The notes below the pieces were generated by a model. The model was not told the origin of the DNA. It ran no database searches and saw only the letters and a program-made list of their open reading frames with translations. Positions 7,956-16,904 of a stretch of DNA of 64,000 nt are shown here, one piece after another. Position numbers and translations under genes: made by a program. Numbering within the stretch: position 1 is the first letter of the stretch; every line of letters starts with the position of its first letter. The stretch is from Anaerolineales bacterium (GTDB taxonomy: Bacteria > Chloroflexota > Anaerolineae > 4572-78 > J111): NCBI GenBank assembly GCA_020634935.1, contig JACKAT010000007.1:1-64000 (forward strand), given 5' to 3'.

Positions 7956-8381
7956 TTAGGCGAAAAAGTCCGATGCGTATTGAGCGGTTGCCCCTTCATC
8001 GATGGCAGGACCGGTTGATGCGAAAATGGATTCATAAGACTCCGCATCGTGCCTGGGCGTCGTAGCGTCACCGCTCAAAAATAGTTGCGTTATTTTTTTT
8101 CTGCTTCCGGCGCGGATCGACATCGATTCATCATTAGTCTCAACCAGAGAGGTCATATGCAATGCCGATTCTTCATCATCGATAGCCGGCCCCAAGGCTT
8201 CTAAGTTAGCCTGGTATTCGGCTAAATCAGAGGTGAAGTAGCCCCCTTCCCCATTGGAGAGTTGATCGGCCACTTTTATTTTTCGGGGTGTGCCATCCTC
8301 TGTGAGAGACGAATATGGATCGGCAACTTCATTACCCCGACGGGGTTGTTGTTTTTGGTTTTTAGTCAATAAAGATTTCAT
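7956..8381 (-). CDS. P2, small repeat protein related to P1
   Basis: A 141-residue protein with a basic N-terminus and two copies of the P1 motif: GPAIDDEESALHMTSLV (64-80) and GPAIDEGATAQYASDFF (124-140), the second one residue from the C-terminus. Copy 1 of P2 matches copy 1 of P1 best (DEE, then HM) and copy 2 matches copy 2 (DE, then Y), so the internal duplication is older than the split of the two genes. No signal peptide, cysteine or known domain is seen. It lies downstream of regulator RR2 on the same strand, exactly as P1 lies downstream of RR1. The start ATG sits behind GAGGAGG. The function is unknown. Confidence 0.72.
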   Translation of the reverse strand: MKSLLTKNQKQQPRRGNEVADPYSSLTEDGTPRKIKVADQLSNGEGGYFTSDLAEYQANLEALGPAIDDEESALHMTSLVETNDESMSIRAGSRKKITQLFLSGDATTPRHDAESYESIFASTGPAIDEGATAQYASDFFA

Positions 8382-8428
8382 GTACTACCTCCTCAGTTTA
8401 CCTACCAATAAGGTCCTCTCTCTCTCTC

Positions 8429-8451
8429 TACGTTATGTAACTGTTAACGTA
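8429..8451. promoter_or_regulatory. ACGT-core inverted repeat upstream of P2
   Basis: TACGTTA (8429-8435) and TAACGTA (8445-8451) are perfect complements with nine bases between. They lie about 50-70 bases upstream of the P2 start. The P1 leader also carries ACGT-core inverted repeats, so the two leaders may share a regulator. A CT-repeat tract flanks it. Confidence 0.4.
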
Positions 8452-8650
8452 TCTCTCGGGAACAAAAAGATTAATCCCTGTCCCACATCGCGTCTAGAGG
8501 ATGTTACTATATATATAATAGTACAGATTATGATTTGTGCCGTGAGAACTGCATTACACTTCCGTCACAGTTTTGTGATAGAAGTAGGTCTGGACCCACA
8601 AAAAAGACCCGCCATAAGGGCCGGCCTATTTTTACTGAGGTGTTTCAAGA

Positions 8651-9508
8651 TTAGGTCTGATTATCTTCGATGGTGTAACCAACGCCGCGCACGGTTCTAA
8701 TGATATCAATATCATTGTTAATTTCTTTGATTTTTTGCCGGATGCGATAGATATTTTGGCGAACGGCTTCATTGGCCGCCCATTCATCGGTTTCATACTT
8801 TTTCACGTTGATGGTTAATTCTTGCGGGGATACAACACGGGGAGCCTGTTGGATCAGATAAGCCAGCAAATCGAACTCGGTCGGGCTGAGGTCAAGCAGT
8901 TGCCCGTCGAGGGTGACGGCGTGGCGCAAAAAATCCACCGTCAGCCGGCCGCGCTGTAAAAAGCGGGGCTGCGATGGGTTATCCTCGGTTGGCGGCGAGG
9001 CTACGGTAGTATTGTCAAAATCAGTTAGAAATGAGGTCCCTTCTTTCTGCCCGCCCAGGGTGGCGCGAATATCTTCCAGGTTGCTGGCTAAAAAATCAAG
9101 CTGGTGTAGCAGCGCCTGTTGGCGTAGTTCCGGCTGGCGATTGCGCAGTCCTCGTTTGATGCTTTCCTGAAGTTCAGTCGGTTTGCAAGGTTTGAAAAGA
9201 TAATCATGCGCGCCATAGCGTAGGGCCTTAACCGCGGTCTCGAGAGAAGCGTTAGCAGTGAGAATAATAACCACGGTCTCCGGGGTTAACTGGCGCAGCA
9301 TGGCCAATACTTCTATACCGGTCAACCCTTCGAGTTTGATATCGAGCAGCGCCAGATCAAATTTTTCCTGACCGGCAACCAGCTTTAAGGCGGCTTCACC
9401 GCTCTCAACGGCAATGACGTCATAACCGCTAAGACTTAACATCTCTTGTAAGGAAGATCGAATATTTTCCTCATCATCCACAACTAAAATGCGGGCTGGT
9501 GGCGCCAT
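8651..9508 (-). CDS. OmpR-type response regulator (RR2)
   Basis: A 285-residue regulator. The receiver domain has D11-D12, phosphorylation site D56 (LALLDIKLEG) and K106 (DYLFKPCKP). A linker of about 60 residues follows, then a winged-helix DNA-binding domain from about 187 (LDLSPTEFDLLAYLI) to the end (IIRTVRGVGYTIED). The ribosome site AAGGAGGTGAT is a near-complete match to the 16S 3' end, so translation should be strong. It follows HK2 by nine bases and forms a two-component pair with it. P2 lies next downstream and is the likely target by position only. The linker is longer than usual for this family. Confidence 0.92.
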   Translation of the reverse strand: MAPPARILVVDDEENIRSSLQEMLSLSGYDVIAVESGEAALKLVAGQEKFDLALLDIKLEGLTGIEVLAMLRQLTPETVVIILTANASLETAVKALRYGAHDYLFKPCKPTELQESIKRGLRNRQPELRQQALLHQLDFLASNLEDIRATLGGQKEGTSFLTDFDNTTVASPPTEDNPSQPRFLQRGRLTVDFLRHAVTLDGQLLDLSPTEFDLLAYLIQQAPRVVSPQELTINVKKYETDEWAANEAVRQNIYRIRQKIKEINNDIDIIRTVRGVGYTIEDNQT

Positions 9509-9517
9509 ATCACCTCC

Positions 9518-12310
9518 TTAAGGTTGAACTACGGGCAGTAGAATAGTGAAGGTGGTGCCTAACCCCACATGACTTTCGACGTGCAGCCGGCCATGATGGG
9601 CTTCGATAATCTTGTAGCACACGAATAATCCCAACCCCGAACCTTGTTCTTTGGTGGTAAAAAATGGTTCAAAAAGCCGAGACAAGATTTCCGGCGGCAT
9701 GCCCGGTCCGGTATCGCTAAACTCCAGGCGCACCGCTGGCTGTAATCGATTTTCATGGAGATGGGCGTGAACTGGGGCGGTGCGGATGTGTAACGTCCCC
9801 GCCTGCCCGCTCATGGCATCGATGGCATTGAGGATGAGATTCAAGCAGACTTGTTTGAGTTGATCGGAGTTGCCATGCAAGAGGGGGATATCCTTGGACC
9901 AGGTCTGGGCAATAGTAATGTGGTGATGCTGGAGTTGTTTGTTAGTCAGCTGCAGCACGCTTTCCAAAATGACGTGCAGATCAATCGGTTGGAGTTCATC
10001 ATCGGTTGACCGGTAAAAATCGTCGATGGCATCGCCATTTACCAACTGGTTAGAGCGTTTTAACCGGAGTGGGCTGTAAAATTCGCGCATTCGATGCACA
10101 ATACTGGAAATGCGATCGATCTCGGTGCGTGTAATGTTAAGATGATAAGCAACTTTGTCCGGACGCTGGCGCCCCTCCAATTCTATCTCGAGCAGCATCA
10201 GGGCATTCTGGGTGGCCTGAAGGGGATTATTAACTTCATGAGCTACCGAAGCCACCAGTCGACCTAGCGCCGCCATCTTCTCCACTTGAATCAGTTGGGC
10301 GTGTGACTGCTGCAGCCGCCGGTACTGCTCCCGCTCCGATTCGTACAGCCGGGCGTTTTGAATAGCCGCCGCGGCCTGATTGGCAAAAGCCTGGGCAAAT
10401 GAGCGCTGACTTTGATCATAGATGGCGGTTTGCTGATTATCGAGGGTGAGATAGCCGATAATCTTCCCGCGCAGCATCAGCGGAATACCCAGCCAGCCCG
10501 GAATGCTGTCGATGTCGCACAACCCGTGCATCACGCTGGTCAGCATCAGGGCGTGGTTATTGTTTTTGATTTCCTGATAGGCCGGTAGTTCGGTGGAGTA
10601 ATGCTCGCCAATGACCTGCTCTTGGGTGGCAAACCCTCGAGCGGCCACCGCTCGCAGCCCTTCGTCTTCCCACAAAAAAACACAGGCGCTGTCGTAAGGG
10701 ACAACTTGTTCCAGGTAGGTCAGAATTGTTTCCAATACCTGATCCAGATTGAGGCTCGAGGTCAGGGCGGCCGCGGCCTGGCGCAGCATTTCGGTTTGTT
10801 CATTGAGCAAGGTCAGTTCCTGCACCCGGCGTTGAATCTCTTCGTACAGGCGTGCATTCTCGATGGCCACGGCCGTCTGGTCGGCCAACGTTTGCAACAA
10901 CTGCTCATCTTCCGCCGAGAAGTGGCGCGGCTCAGCGCTGGTGGCATGCAGTACCCCGATCACCCGCTCGCCGATCTTCATCGGCACGGCCAGTTCGGAG
11001 CGACCGGCCCATTTAGATAACTTAGATACATAGCGATTGTCGTTGCGAGTATCGGCCACGTTGATGACTCGCCCCTCCTGGAGAACGGCTACCCCAATAT
11101 CGCTCAGAGTCCGGTCAACCAGCGGCAGGTACAGCTCGATAGTTTGCAACTCTCCATCTGATAGATAGTAGCAGTATCGCAATTTCCCGGTGATCTCATC
11201 CATTAGCCCGTAGCTGGCGCTGTCGACTTGGAGGGTACTGGCGGCGGTAGACAGCACCTGGGCCGCAATGGCGGCCTCGTCACGCAGTAGAGCCAGTTCC
11301 TGCCCCAACTGGTAGATGGCCTCCAACCGTTCTTGCAGCCGTTTGCGTTCGGTGATGTCCCACACGATGCCAACCCATTGACAGGGGCGGCTCTCTTCAT
11401 CAAGTTGCAGCCGGCCTCGGGTGTAAAGCCAGCGCAGGCTGCCATCCCTATGCCGGATACGATACTCTTGCTCATAGATTTCACTCCGGCCCGATAAGTG
11501 ATCGCGGCCGCTGCGGTGAAGCAGTTCCAAATCTTCGGGTAAAATGCGGTTCTGCCAGGCTTCAATCGAATTGGGGAATTCATCGTCATCAAAGCCGATA
11601 AATTGCTTCATCTGGGGCGAAATATAAATTTCATCAGGAATGGGCCGGCTGGGGTTATCCGGTTCAAAGCGGATCATCCAAATCCCGCCGCGGGAGCCAA
11701 CAATCGCCAGTTGAAGTTGTTCTTCCCGTTCTCGCAGCGCTTCTTCGGTGTGTTTACGCGCGGTGATATCGGTAATCAGGCCATCGTAGGAGATAACCTG
11801 GCCTGCCTCATCCTTCCGCAGCACTGTCGAGTTTCTAACCCAGCGGATCGAACCATCTTTATGGATAATACGATGCTCAATCGGCGAGGCGAATTCACCC
11901 AGCCTGAGTTTAATAATCTGCTTTAGAACCGAACGCCGATCGGCCTCGTGGATCATCTGATACCACAACTCCGGGTTGGCCTCGTACTCTTCCGAGGTGT
12001 AGCCGGTGACCGCCACGCAGTTAGGTCCGTGCCGGGTTTCTACCGGAACGCCGTTTTCAAAGCGCACCCGGTAGATGTAATCGGTAACCGACTCCAGCAG
12101 TTGGCTGTATCGTTTTTCACTTTCAATCAGCGCATCATCGAACTGATCCTGCCCATTGGCATATAAACTGGCGAGGCGAGCCTCGATATTATGATGCGGC
12201 ATAATCATACTTTTTTGATCGACGCTTAGCGTTTTCAATTCAGTTACCTCCTGACGGAGGCTGCGTAATTCCCGTAAAAAATTTCCAATCGTCCTGATTT
12301 CGTCCGCCAT
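9518..12310 (-). CDS. PAS-PAS-GAF-GAF sensor kinase, HisKA type (HK2)
   Basis: About 930 residues, soluble. Order: N-terminal coiled coil, PAS (near-duplicate of the HK1 PAS), a second PAS (about 195-335), two GAF domains (about 340-680), HisKA with the phosphorylated His in VASVAHEVNNPLQATQN, and an HATPase with LNLILNAIDAMSG, FSDTGPGMPPE and GSGLGLFVCYKI. The H-box with ENNP-like VNNP is typical of NtrB-like kinases. I prefer the ATG at 12308-12310 over an upstream TTG at 12322. It is partner to RR2, nine bases downstream. The shared sensory half with HK1, but a different catalytic half, suggests domain swapping after duplication. Confidence 0.92.
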   Translation of the reverse strand: MADEIRTIGNFLRELRSLRQEVTELKTLSVDQKSMIMPHHNIEARLASLYANGQDQFDDALIESEKRYSQLLESVTDYIYRVRFENGVPVETRHGPNCVAVTGYTSEEYEANPELWYQMIHEADRRSVLKQIIKLRLGEFASPIEHRIIHKDGSIRWVRNSTVLRKDEAGQVISYDGLITDITARKHTEEALREREEQLQLAIVGSRGGIWMIRFEPDNPSRPIPDEIYISPQMKQFIGFDDDEFPNSIEAWQNRILPEDLELLHRSGRDHLSGRSEIYEQEYRIRHRDGSLRWLYTRGRLQLDEESRPCQWVGIVWDITERKRLQERLEAIYQLGQELALLRDEAAIAAQVLSTAASTLQVDSASYGLMDEITGKLRYCYYLSDGELQTIELYLPLVDRTLSDIGVAVLQEGRVINVADTRNDNRYVSKLSKWAGRSELAVPMKIGERVIGVLHATSAEPRHFSAEDEQLLQTLADQTAVAIENARLYEEIQRRVQELTLLNEQTEMLRQAAAALTSSLNLDQVLETILTYLEQVVPYDSACVFLWEDEGLRAVAARGFATQEQVIGEHYSTELPAYQEIKNNNHALMLTSVMHGLCDIDSIPGWLGIPLMLRGKIIGYLTLDNQQTAIYDQSQRSFAQAFANQAAAAIQNARLYESEREQYRRLQQSHAQLIQVEKMAALGRLVASVAHEVNNPLQATQNALMLLEIELEGRQRPDKVAYHLNITRTEIDRISSIVHRMREFYSPLRLKRSNQLVNGDAIDDFYRSTDDELQPIDLHVILESVLQLTNKQLQHHHITIAQTWSKDIPLLHGNSDQLKQVCLNLILNAIDAMSGQAGTLHIRTAPVHAHLHENRLQPAVRLEFSDTGPGMPPEILSRLFEPFFTTKEQGSGLGLFVCYKIIEAHHGRLHVESHVGLGTTFTILLPVVQP

Positions 12311-12322
12311 CGGTCCGATCAA

Positions 12323-12799
12323 CTCGTAAGCTATGACAAATAAATACGTTAATTCAGGGTGGATTGACTCATCCCCAGATCGGTTTTTGATCTTAGACTA
12401 TCATTAAGGAAGTTTGCCGGAAGGGCAGAAGAGATAAAACGGCCCGGGGTGAGGCTGGTCAATCCAAACAACAACGGTTGTATATTAAAGTAGTATAGCA
12501 TGAATACCGGCAAAAAAGAAGAAATTCGAGCGGTGGTGATGGCGCTAACCAGGTATTTTAGCCCTAATCGGGATAAGTTGGAATCGAACCTTGGACACTT
12601 TGATTCATACGGTAATCCGGACTAAAATTTAGAGGGATAATACGACGAACAGAATTAGCGAAGAGAGTATCGAATTGGCGGGAAACACAATTGAACTCGT
12701 CGCCTGCTTAGGCCGGTTTTTGTACTACCCCGCTCTCAGTTACTGGGATATGTCGCCCAGAAATTGGAATAAATATATCGCGTAGAAAAGGCAGCAGCG
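12323..12799. other. Divergent intergenic region
   Basis: A 477-base gap between HK2 and the serine dehydratase gene. It contains the small plus-strand frame at 12500-12625 and otherwise A/T-rich sequence with promoter-like words (TATATT, TAGTAT near 12480-12497). No strong hairpin or repeat was seen. Confidence 0.5.
12500..12625 (+). CDS. Possible 41-residue protein
   Basis: ATG at 12500 opens MNTGKKEEIRAVVMALTRYF, then a polar tail ending DSYGNPD. The composition looks coding, but there is no ribosome site: TAGTAT lies just before the ATG, so it would have to be leaderless, or it is a remnant of a larger gene. Confidence 0.3.
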   Translation: MNTGKKEEIRAVVMALTRYFSPNRDKLESNLGHFDSYGNPD

Positions 12800-14176
12800 A
12801 TGGCAATCAGTGTTTTCGATTTATTCAAAATAGGCATCGGTCCTTCCAGCTCTCACACCGTTGGCCCGATGCGAGCGGCCCGGCAGTTTGTAGTGGGGCT
12901 GGCTGAAAGCGGACAACTCGATCAAACTCAGGCCGTTAAGTCCGAACTATTCGGCTCGTTGGGCGCAACCGGACGTGGGCATGGCAGCGATAAAGCCGTA
13001 CTGCTTGGCCTGGAAGGCGATACCCCGGAGCAGGTCGAAATCGCCACTATCGATAAGCGGCTGGTCTGCATTCGCAGCGAAGAGCGGATGGCGCTGTTGG
13101 GTACACAGCCCATTATCTACCACGAGAAACAGCATCTCATCTTCCATCGCAAATCGCTGCCCTACCATCCCAACGGTATGCGCTTCACCGCGCTCGATGC
13201 CGCTGGCGTAGGTATAGCTAGCAAAGTTTTCTATTCAGTCGGCGGCGGCTTCGTGGTCGATGAGACGGCCACAGGGACAGACCGGATCAAGGTCGACAAC
13301 ACCGCGCTGCCCTATCCGTTCAAAAGCGGAGCCGAACTGCTAGACCTGTGCCAAACGCACCAACTGTCTATCAGCCAGGTGATGCTCGAAAACGAAAAAA
13401 GCTGGCGCAGCGAAGACGATATTCGAACCGGGCTGCTTCATATCTGGCATGTGATGCAAGCCTGCGTCGAGCACGGCTGCCACACCGAAGGAACGCTGCC
13501 CGGCGTTCTCAAGGTCAAACGGCGGGCAGCAGCGCTTTATCGCCACCTGACCGGTCAGCGAGAAGCCGCGCTGCGCGATCCCCTGAATGTGATGGATTGG
13601 GTCAATTTGTATGCACTGGCGGTTAACGAAGAAAACGCGGCCGGCGGGCGGGTCGTCACCGCGCCAACCAACGGCGCGGCGGGCATTATTCCGGCAGTGC
13701 TGCACTACTGGCAGCGCTTTTGGCACGCGGCAGATGATGATAGCATCGTCCGTTTTTTGCTGACGGCCGGCGCGATCGGCATCTTGTACAAAGAGAATGC
13801 TTCCATCTCCGGGGCTGATGTTGGCTGCCAAGGCGAGGTTGGCGTGGCCTGCTCGATGGCCGCCGCCGCGCTGGCCGAAGTCCGGGGCGGCACGCCGGCG
13901 CAGGTTGAAAATGCCGCCGAGATTGGCATGGAGCATAATCTGGGATTGACCTGTGATCCGGTCGGCGGGTTGGTGCAAATTCCCTGTATCGAGCGCAACG
14001 CGATGGCCGCGGTCAAAGCCATTAACGCCGCCCGCATCGCGCTACGCGGCGATGGGACCCATTACGTTTCACTGGATAAGGTTATCAAGACCATGCGCCA
14101 GACCGGCGCGGATATGAAGACGAAGTATAAAGAGACCGCCAGAGGGGGATTGGCGGTCAATGTCATTGAGTGTTAG
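12800..14176 (+). CDS. sdaA: L-serine dehydratase, single-chain iron-sulfur type
   Basis: A 458-residue enzyme converting L-serine to pyruvate and ammonia with a labile [4Fe-4S] cluster. The N-terminal half holds the signature FKIGIGPSSSHTVGPMRAA (9-27). The C-terminal catalytic half has TAPTNGAAGIIPAVLHYW (about 287-304), NASISGADVGCQGEVGVACS (two conserved Cys near 344 and 352) and GLTCDPVGGLVQIPC (Cys near 384 and 395). Both halves are fused, as in E. coli SdaA, and the length matches. Its 3' end overlaps the convergent cation-exporter gene by 14 bases. Ribosome site AAAGG lies about ten bases before the ATG. Cytoplasmic. Confidence 0.95.
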   Translation: MAISVFDLFKIGIGPSSSHTVGPMRAARQFVVGLAESGQLDQTQAVKSELFGSLGATGRGHGSDKAVLLGLEGDTPEQVEIATIDKRLVCIRSEERMALLGTQPIIYHEKQHLIFHRKSLPYHPNGMRFTALDAAGVGIASKVFYSVGGGFVVDETATGTDRIKVDNTALPYPFKSGAELLDLCQTHQLSISQVMLENEKSWRSEDDIRTGLLHIWHVMQACVEHGCHTEGTLPGVLKVKRRAAALYRHLTGQREAALRDPLNVMDWVNLYALAVNEENAAGGRVVTAPTNGAAGIIPAVLHYWQRFWHAADDDSIVRFLLTAGAIGILYKENASISGADVGCQGEVGVACSMAAAALAEVRGGTPAQVENAAEIGMEHNLGLTCDPVGGLVQIPCIERNAMAAVKAINAARIALRGDGTHYVSLDKVIKTMRQTGADMKTKYKETARGGLAVNVIEC

Positions 14177-15089
14177 TGGCAAACCACACCGGCTCCACAT
14201 GCACAAGCACGTCAGCCACATCCAGCGCCTCCATCAACCGATCCTGGGCGATATGGCCTAGCAGGTGCGCTCTTTCCAGCGGCATCTGCCCATCGACCTG
14301 GATATGCAGGTCGAGATGCATCGCCTGGGCCGATCCCCGGCTGCGGATTTTGTGGCAGGACACCACCCCATCGATGGCCAGGACAATGCTTTCCACCTGC
14401 GTAGTGTCGATGACGGCGCTGTCGGCCAGTACCTCTGAGGCGCGGCGCACGATCTGCAAGCCGGTATGCCCGATGACGATAACGATGATCAGCGCCACCG
14501 CCGCGTCGATCCACAGCCAGCCTAACTTGACCGCTATTAAACTGACCAGCACCGACAGCGACACAAAAATGTCGGAGTTGGTATGAGCCGCGTCGGCCAG
14601 CAGCAGGCTGGAGTTGAGTCGCTTTCCTTCATGTTTTTCGTAAGTCACCACCAGCCAATTAAACAGAATGGTAATGATCATCACCCCGAAGCTCAGGATT
14701 GTCACCTGCGGCGCGCCGCCTTGGAGGAAGCGTTCAATGACGCTTTGCAGCACGTTCCAACTGGTTAACAGCAGCAGCAGCCCGATGCCCAAAGTGGCAA
14801 ACGTTTCGTATTTTTGATGGCCGTAGGGATGGTTGTGATCGGGCGGGCGGCTGGCGATGGTCGAACCGATCAGGCCGATGACGTTGGACGAGGCATCCAT
14901 CGCTGAGTGGAATCCGTCGGCCAGTATGCTAATCGAGGCGGTCAGCAGGCCGGTGATGATTTTGGCGGCGGCCACGACCAGATTAAGGAACAAGACGCGC
15001 CATAGGACATGGTTAACCTGCTTTTGCCGAGAGGCTATTGGGTTGAGAGAAGATGTTTTATTGCGGTTGAGTTTGATCGAATTGATCAC
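14163..15089 (-). CDS. Cation diffusion facilitator (CDF) metal exporter
   Basis: A 308-residue membrane protein with six predicted helices and a cytoplasmic C-terminal domain. CDF marks are SILADGFHSAMDASSN in helix 2 (the HxxxD-type metal site), NHPYGHQKYE after it, and ADAAHTNSDIFVS in helix 5. It should exchange divalent cation (Zn, Fe or Mn) for protons; the metal cannot be decided. The C-terminal domain carries the fold HLDLHIQVDGQMPLERAH common to the family. It is convergent with and overlaps the serine dehydratase gene by 14 bases. Confidence 0.93.
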   Translation of the reverse strand: MINSIKLNRNKTSSLNPIASRQKQVNHVLWRVLFLNLVVAAAKIITGLLTASISILADGFHSAMDASSNVIGLIGSTIASRPPDHNHPYGHQKYETFATLGIGLLLLLTSWNVLQSVIERFLQGGAPQVTILSFGVMIITILFNWLVVTYEKHEGKRLNSSLLLADAAHTNSDIFVSLSVLVSLIAVKLGWLWIDAAVALIIVIVIGHTGLQIVRRASEVLADSAVIDTTQVESIVLAIDGVVSCHKIRSRGSAQAMHLDLHIQVDGQMPLERAHLLGHIAQDRLMEALDVADVLVHVEPVWFATNTQ

Positions 15090-15232
15090 AGCCTTACACC
15101 TTTATGAGAAATTTCTCTGACACTCATATAGTAAGGCCGTTTTAACCGAATATCAATAGCCTGCCGTTAAGTTTCCGTTCAGGACCGGCTAACTTTGCTT
15201 TGAGCGGTTCCTAATTAAATTTTCAGTGTAGA

Positions 15233-16396
15233 CTAAATTCTGTTGAGGGCGTCGCGCATCTGGTCAAGCGCCTGCACCAAGATCGACCGGGGGCAGCCGA
15301 AATTAAGCCGGACAAAGCCTTGCCCGGCGGAGCCGAACGCCTGGCCGTCGTTGAGCGCCACATTGGCCTCGGTCAGGAAGAATTGGAAGGGGTTGCCCTC
15401 GATGCCGGTCTGGCGGCAGTCGAGCCAGGCCAGGTAGGTCGATTCAGGGAAAGTGGTCGTCACGCCCGGTAGGTTATCGTTGATGTAGTGGATCACAAAA
15501 TCGCGATTGGCCGTTAGATAGGCCAGCAGTTGGGTCAGCCATTCGCCGCCCTCGGTGTAAGCAGCTAGCGCCGCCGTGTAGCCCATAATGTTGATATGTC
15601 CGGTCAGCCCCCGCATCGTTTTTTCATAGGCGCGGCGCAGTTTGTCATTTTGAATAATGGCGATACCACAGGCCAGTCCCGGCATGTTGAAGGTCTTGCT
15701 GGGCGCGATGAGCGTAATGCAGCGGTCGGCAATTTCGGGAGAGAGGGTGGCCATCGGGATGTGGGTGGTGCCGCCGAGAAGCAAATCGGAGTGAATCTCA
15801 TCGGAGCAGATGGTTATATCGTGCCGCAGGCAGATGTCGGCCAGACACAACTGCTCTTCCCGGCTGAAGCCGCGCCCAATGGGGTTATGCGGATTGCACA
15901 ATAGGAATATCTGCGTTTTGGGTGTAATGGCTGCCTCGAAGCGGTCATAGTCGATTTCGTACCGAATGGTTTTGCCGTTTGGCACTAGGGTCAAATCGGC
16001 CGTAGCTAAAACCCGATCCTGAAACTTGGGAGCGGTCAAAAAAGGGGGGTAAACGGGTGTTTGGACTAAGACTTCGTCACCCGGTTCCCCCACGGTTCGG
16101 CAAGCGATATTAAAACCGGACACAATGCTGGGTACATAAATGATTTGGCCTGGCGTTACCTCCCACTGATAGAGATCTTGCATCCGTTGGCAGATGGTTT
16201 CAGCCAGAACCAGAGGCGGCATGCCGTAGCCAAAAACGCCGTGGGTAACCCGCTCGGTCAGAGCGCGGATGACCGGCTCCGGCGAGCGGAAATCCATATC
16301 GGCCACCCACAGCGGTAAGGGTGATTTATCATAATAAGTCCATTTGGCTGAGTCGGAGCGGCTGCGGTCGACGATTTCATCGAAGTTATAGTGCAT
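15233..16396 (-). CDS. patB: PatB/MalY-type C-S lyase (aminotransferase fold)
   Basis: A 387-residue PLP enzyme of fold type I. The family opening MHYNFDEIVDRSRSDSAKW (1-19) and PLWVADMDFRSPEPV (28-42) mark the MalY/PatB group of cystathionine beta-lyases. The PLP lysine is in LIAPSKTFNMPGL, and DEIHSDLLL carries the Asp that binds the pyridine nitrogen. The expected reaction is C-S cleavage of cystathionine or cysteine conjugates to a thiol, ammonia and pyruvate. No operon partner is seen. Start at ATG 16394-16396. Confidence 0.9.
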   Translation of the reverse strand: MHYNFDEIVDRSRSDSAKWTYYDKSPLPLWVADMDFRSPEPVIRALTERVTHGVFGYGMPPLVLAETICQRMQDLYQWEVTPGQIIYVPSIVSGFNIACRTVGEPGDEVLVQTPVYPPFLTAPKFQDRVLATADLTLVPNGKTIRYEIDYDRFEAAITPKTQIFLLCNPHNPIGRGFSREEQLCLADICLRHDITICSDEIHSDLLLGGTTHIPMATLSPEIADRCITLIAPSKTFNMPGLACGIAIIQNDKLRRAYEKTMRGLTGHINIMGYTAALAAYTEGGEWLTQLLAYLTANRDFVIHYINDNLPGVTTTFPESTYLAWLDCRQTGIEGNPFQFFLTEANVALNDGQAFGSAGQGFVRLNFGCPRSILVQALDQMRDALNRI

Positions 16397-16443
16397 AATT
16401 AAGTTATCCTATGGGAAAAGGTGGTTGAGTGAGTAGAGCGAAA

Positions 16444-16899
16444 CTACAATCCTCGGTAGGTCCACAGACGATTGATGATAAAGTTCCAGAAGAAAACGAC
16501 GCCAATGGCTACAATTTTGGCGAGGTTGTAACTCCACGGTTCGCCCAGCCAACCGATGACGAGAGCATCGACACTAATCACGATAATGTTGTTAATCACC
16601 AGACCCAAAATGTTAACCAGGGTAAATTGAGGCAGTTGGGTACGCTTTTTACGGGCACGGGATTCAGGATAGGTCCACAGGCGGTTCCAGGTAAAGTTGC
16701 TGATAACCGCTACCGAGACCGAAACGGTGTTGGCCCATAGCAAATCCCAGCCAAATACCCCTCTTAATAAGTTTAGCAAGGCTAAATCAATGACCGCCCC
16801 CAGAACACCCACAATGCCAAACTTTACAAAGCGTCGAACTTCTTTAGGGTTACTTTCATACAAATGGGTAATGTTATCGATGATGAATAGAAATAACAT
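16444..16899 (-). CDS. GtrA-family membrane protein
   Basis: 151 residues with four predicted transmembrane helices: FVKFGIVGVLGAVIDLALLNLL, VSVSVAVISNFTWNRLWTY-type segments and a matching second pair ending VFFWNFIINRLWTYRGL. The twice-repeated N-x-x-[WI]-N-R-x-WTY pattern is typical of GtrA, which is thought to help move lipid-linked sugars across the membrane. It is last in a minus-strand run with UDP-xylose synthase and the O-antigen-ligase-like gene, so a glycoconjugate role fits. Confidence 0.88.
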   Translation of the reverse strand: MLFLFIIDNITHLYESNPKEVRRFVKFGIVGVLGAVIDLALLNLLRGVFGWDLLWANTVSVSVAVISNFTWNRLWTYPESRARKKRTQLPQFTLVNILGLVINNIIVISVDALVIGWLGEPWSYNLAKIVAIGVVFFWNFIINRLWTYRGL

Positions 16900-16904
16900 T
16901 GTCT

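Noticed and set aside
12575..12600. tRNA-like T-loop word (GGTTCGATTCC on the minus strand)
   Set aside because: The flanking bases cannot form the T-stem and no anticodon or acceptor arm matches.
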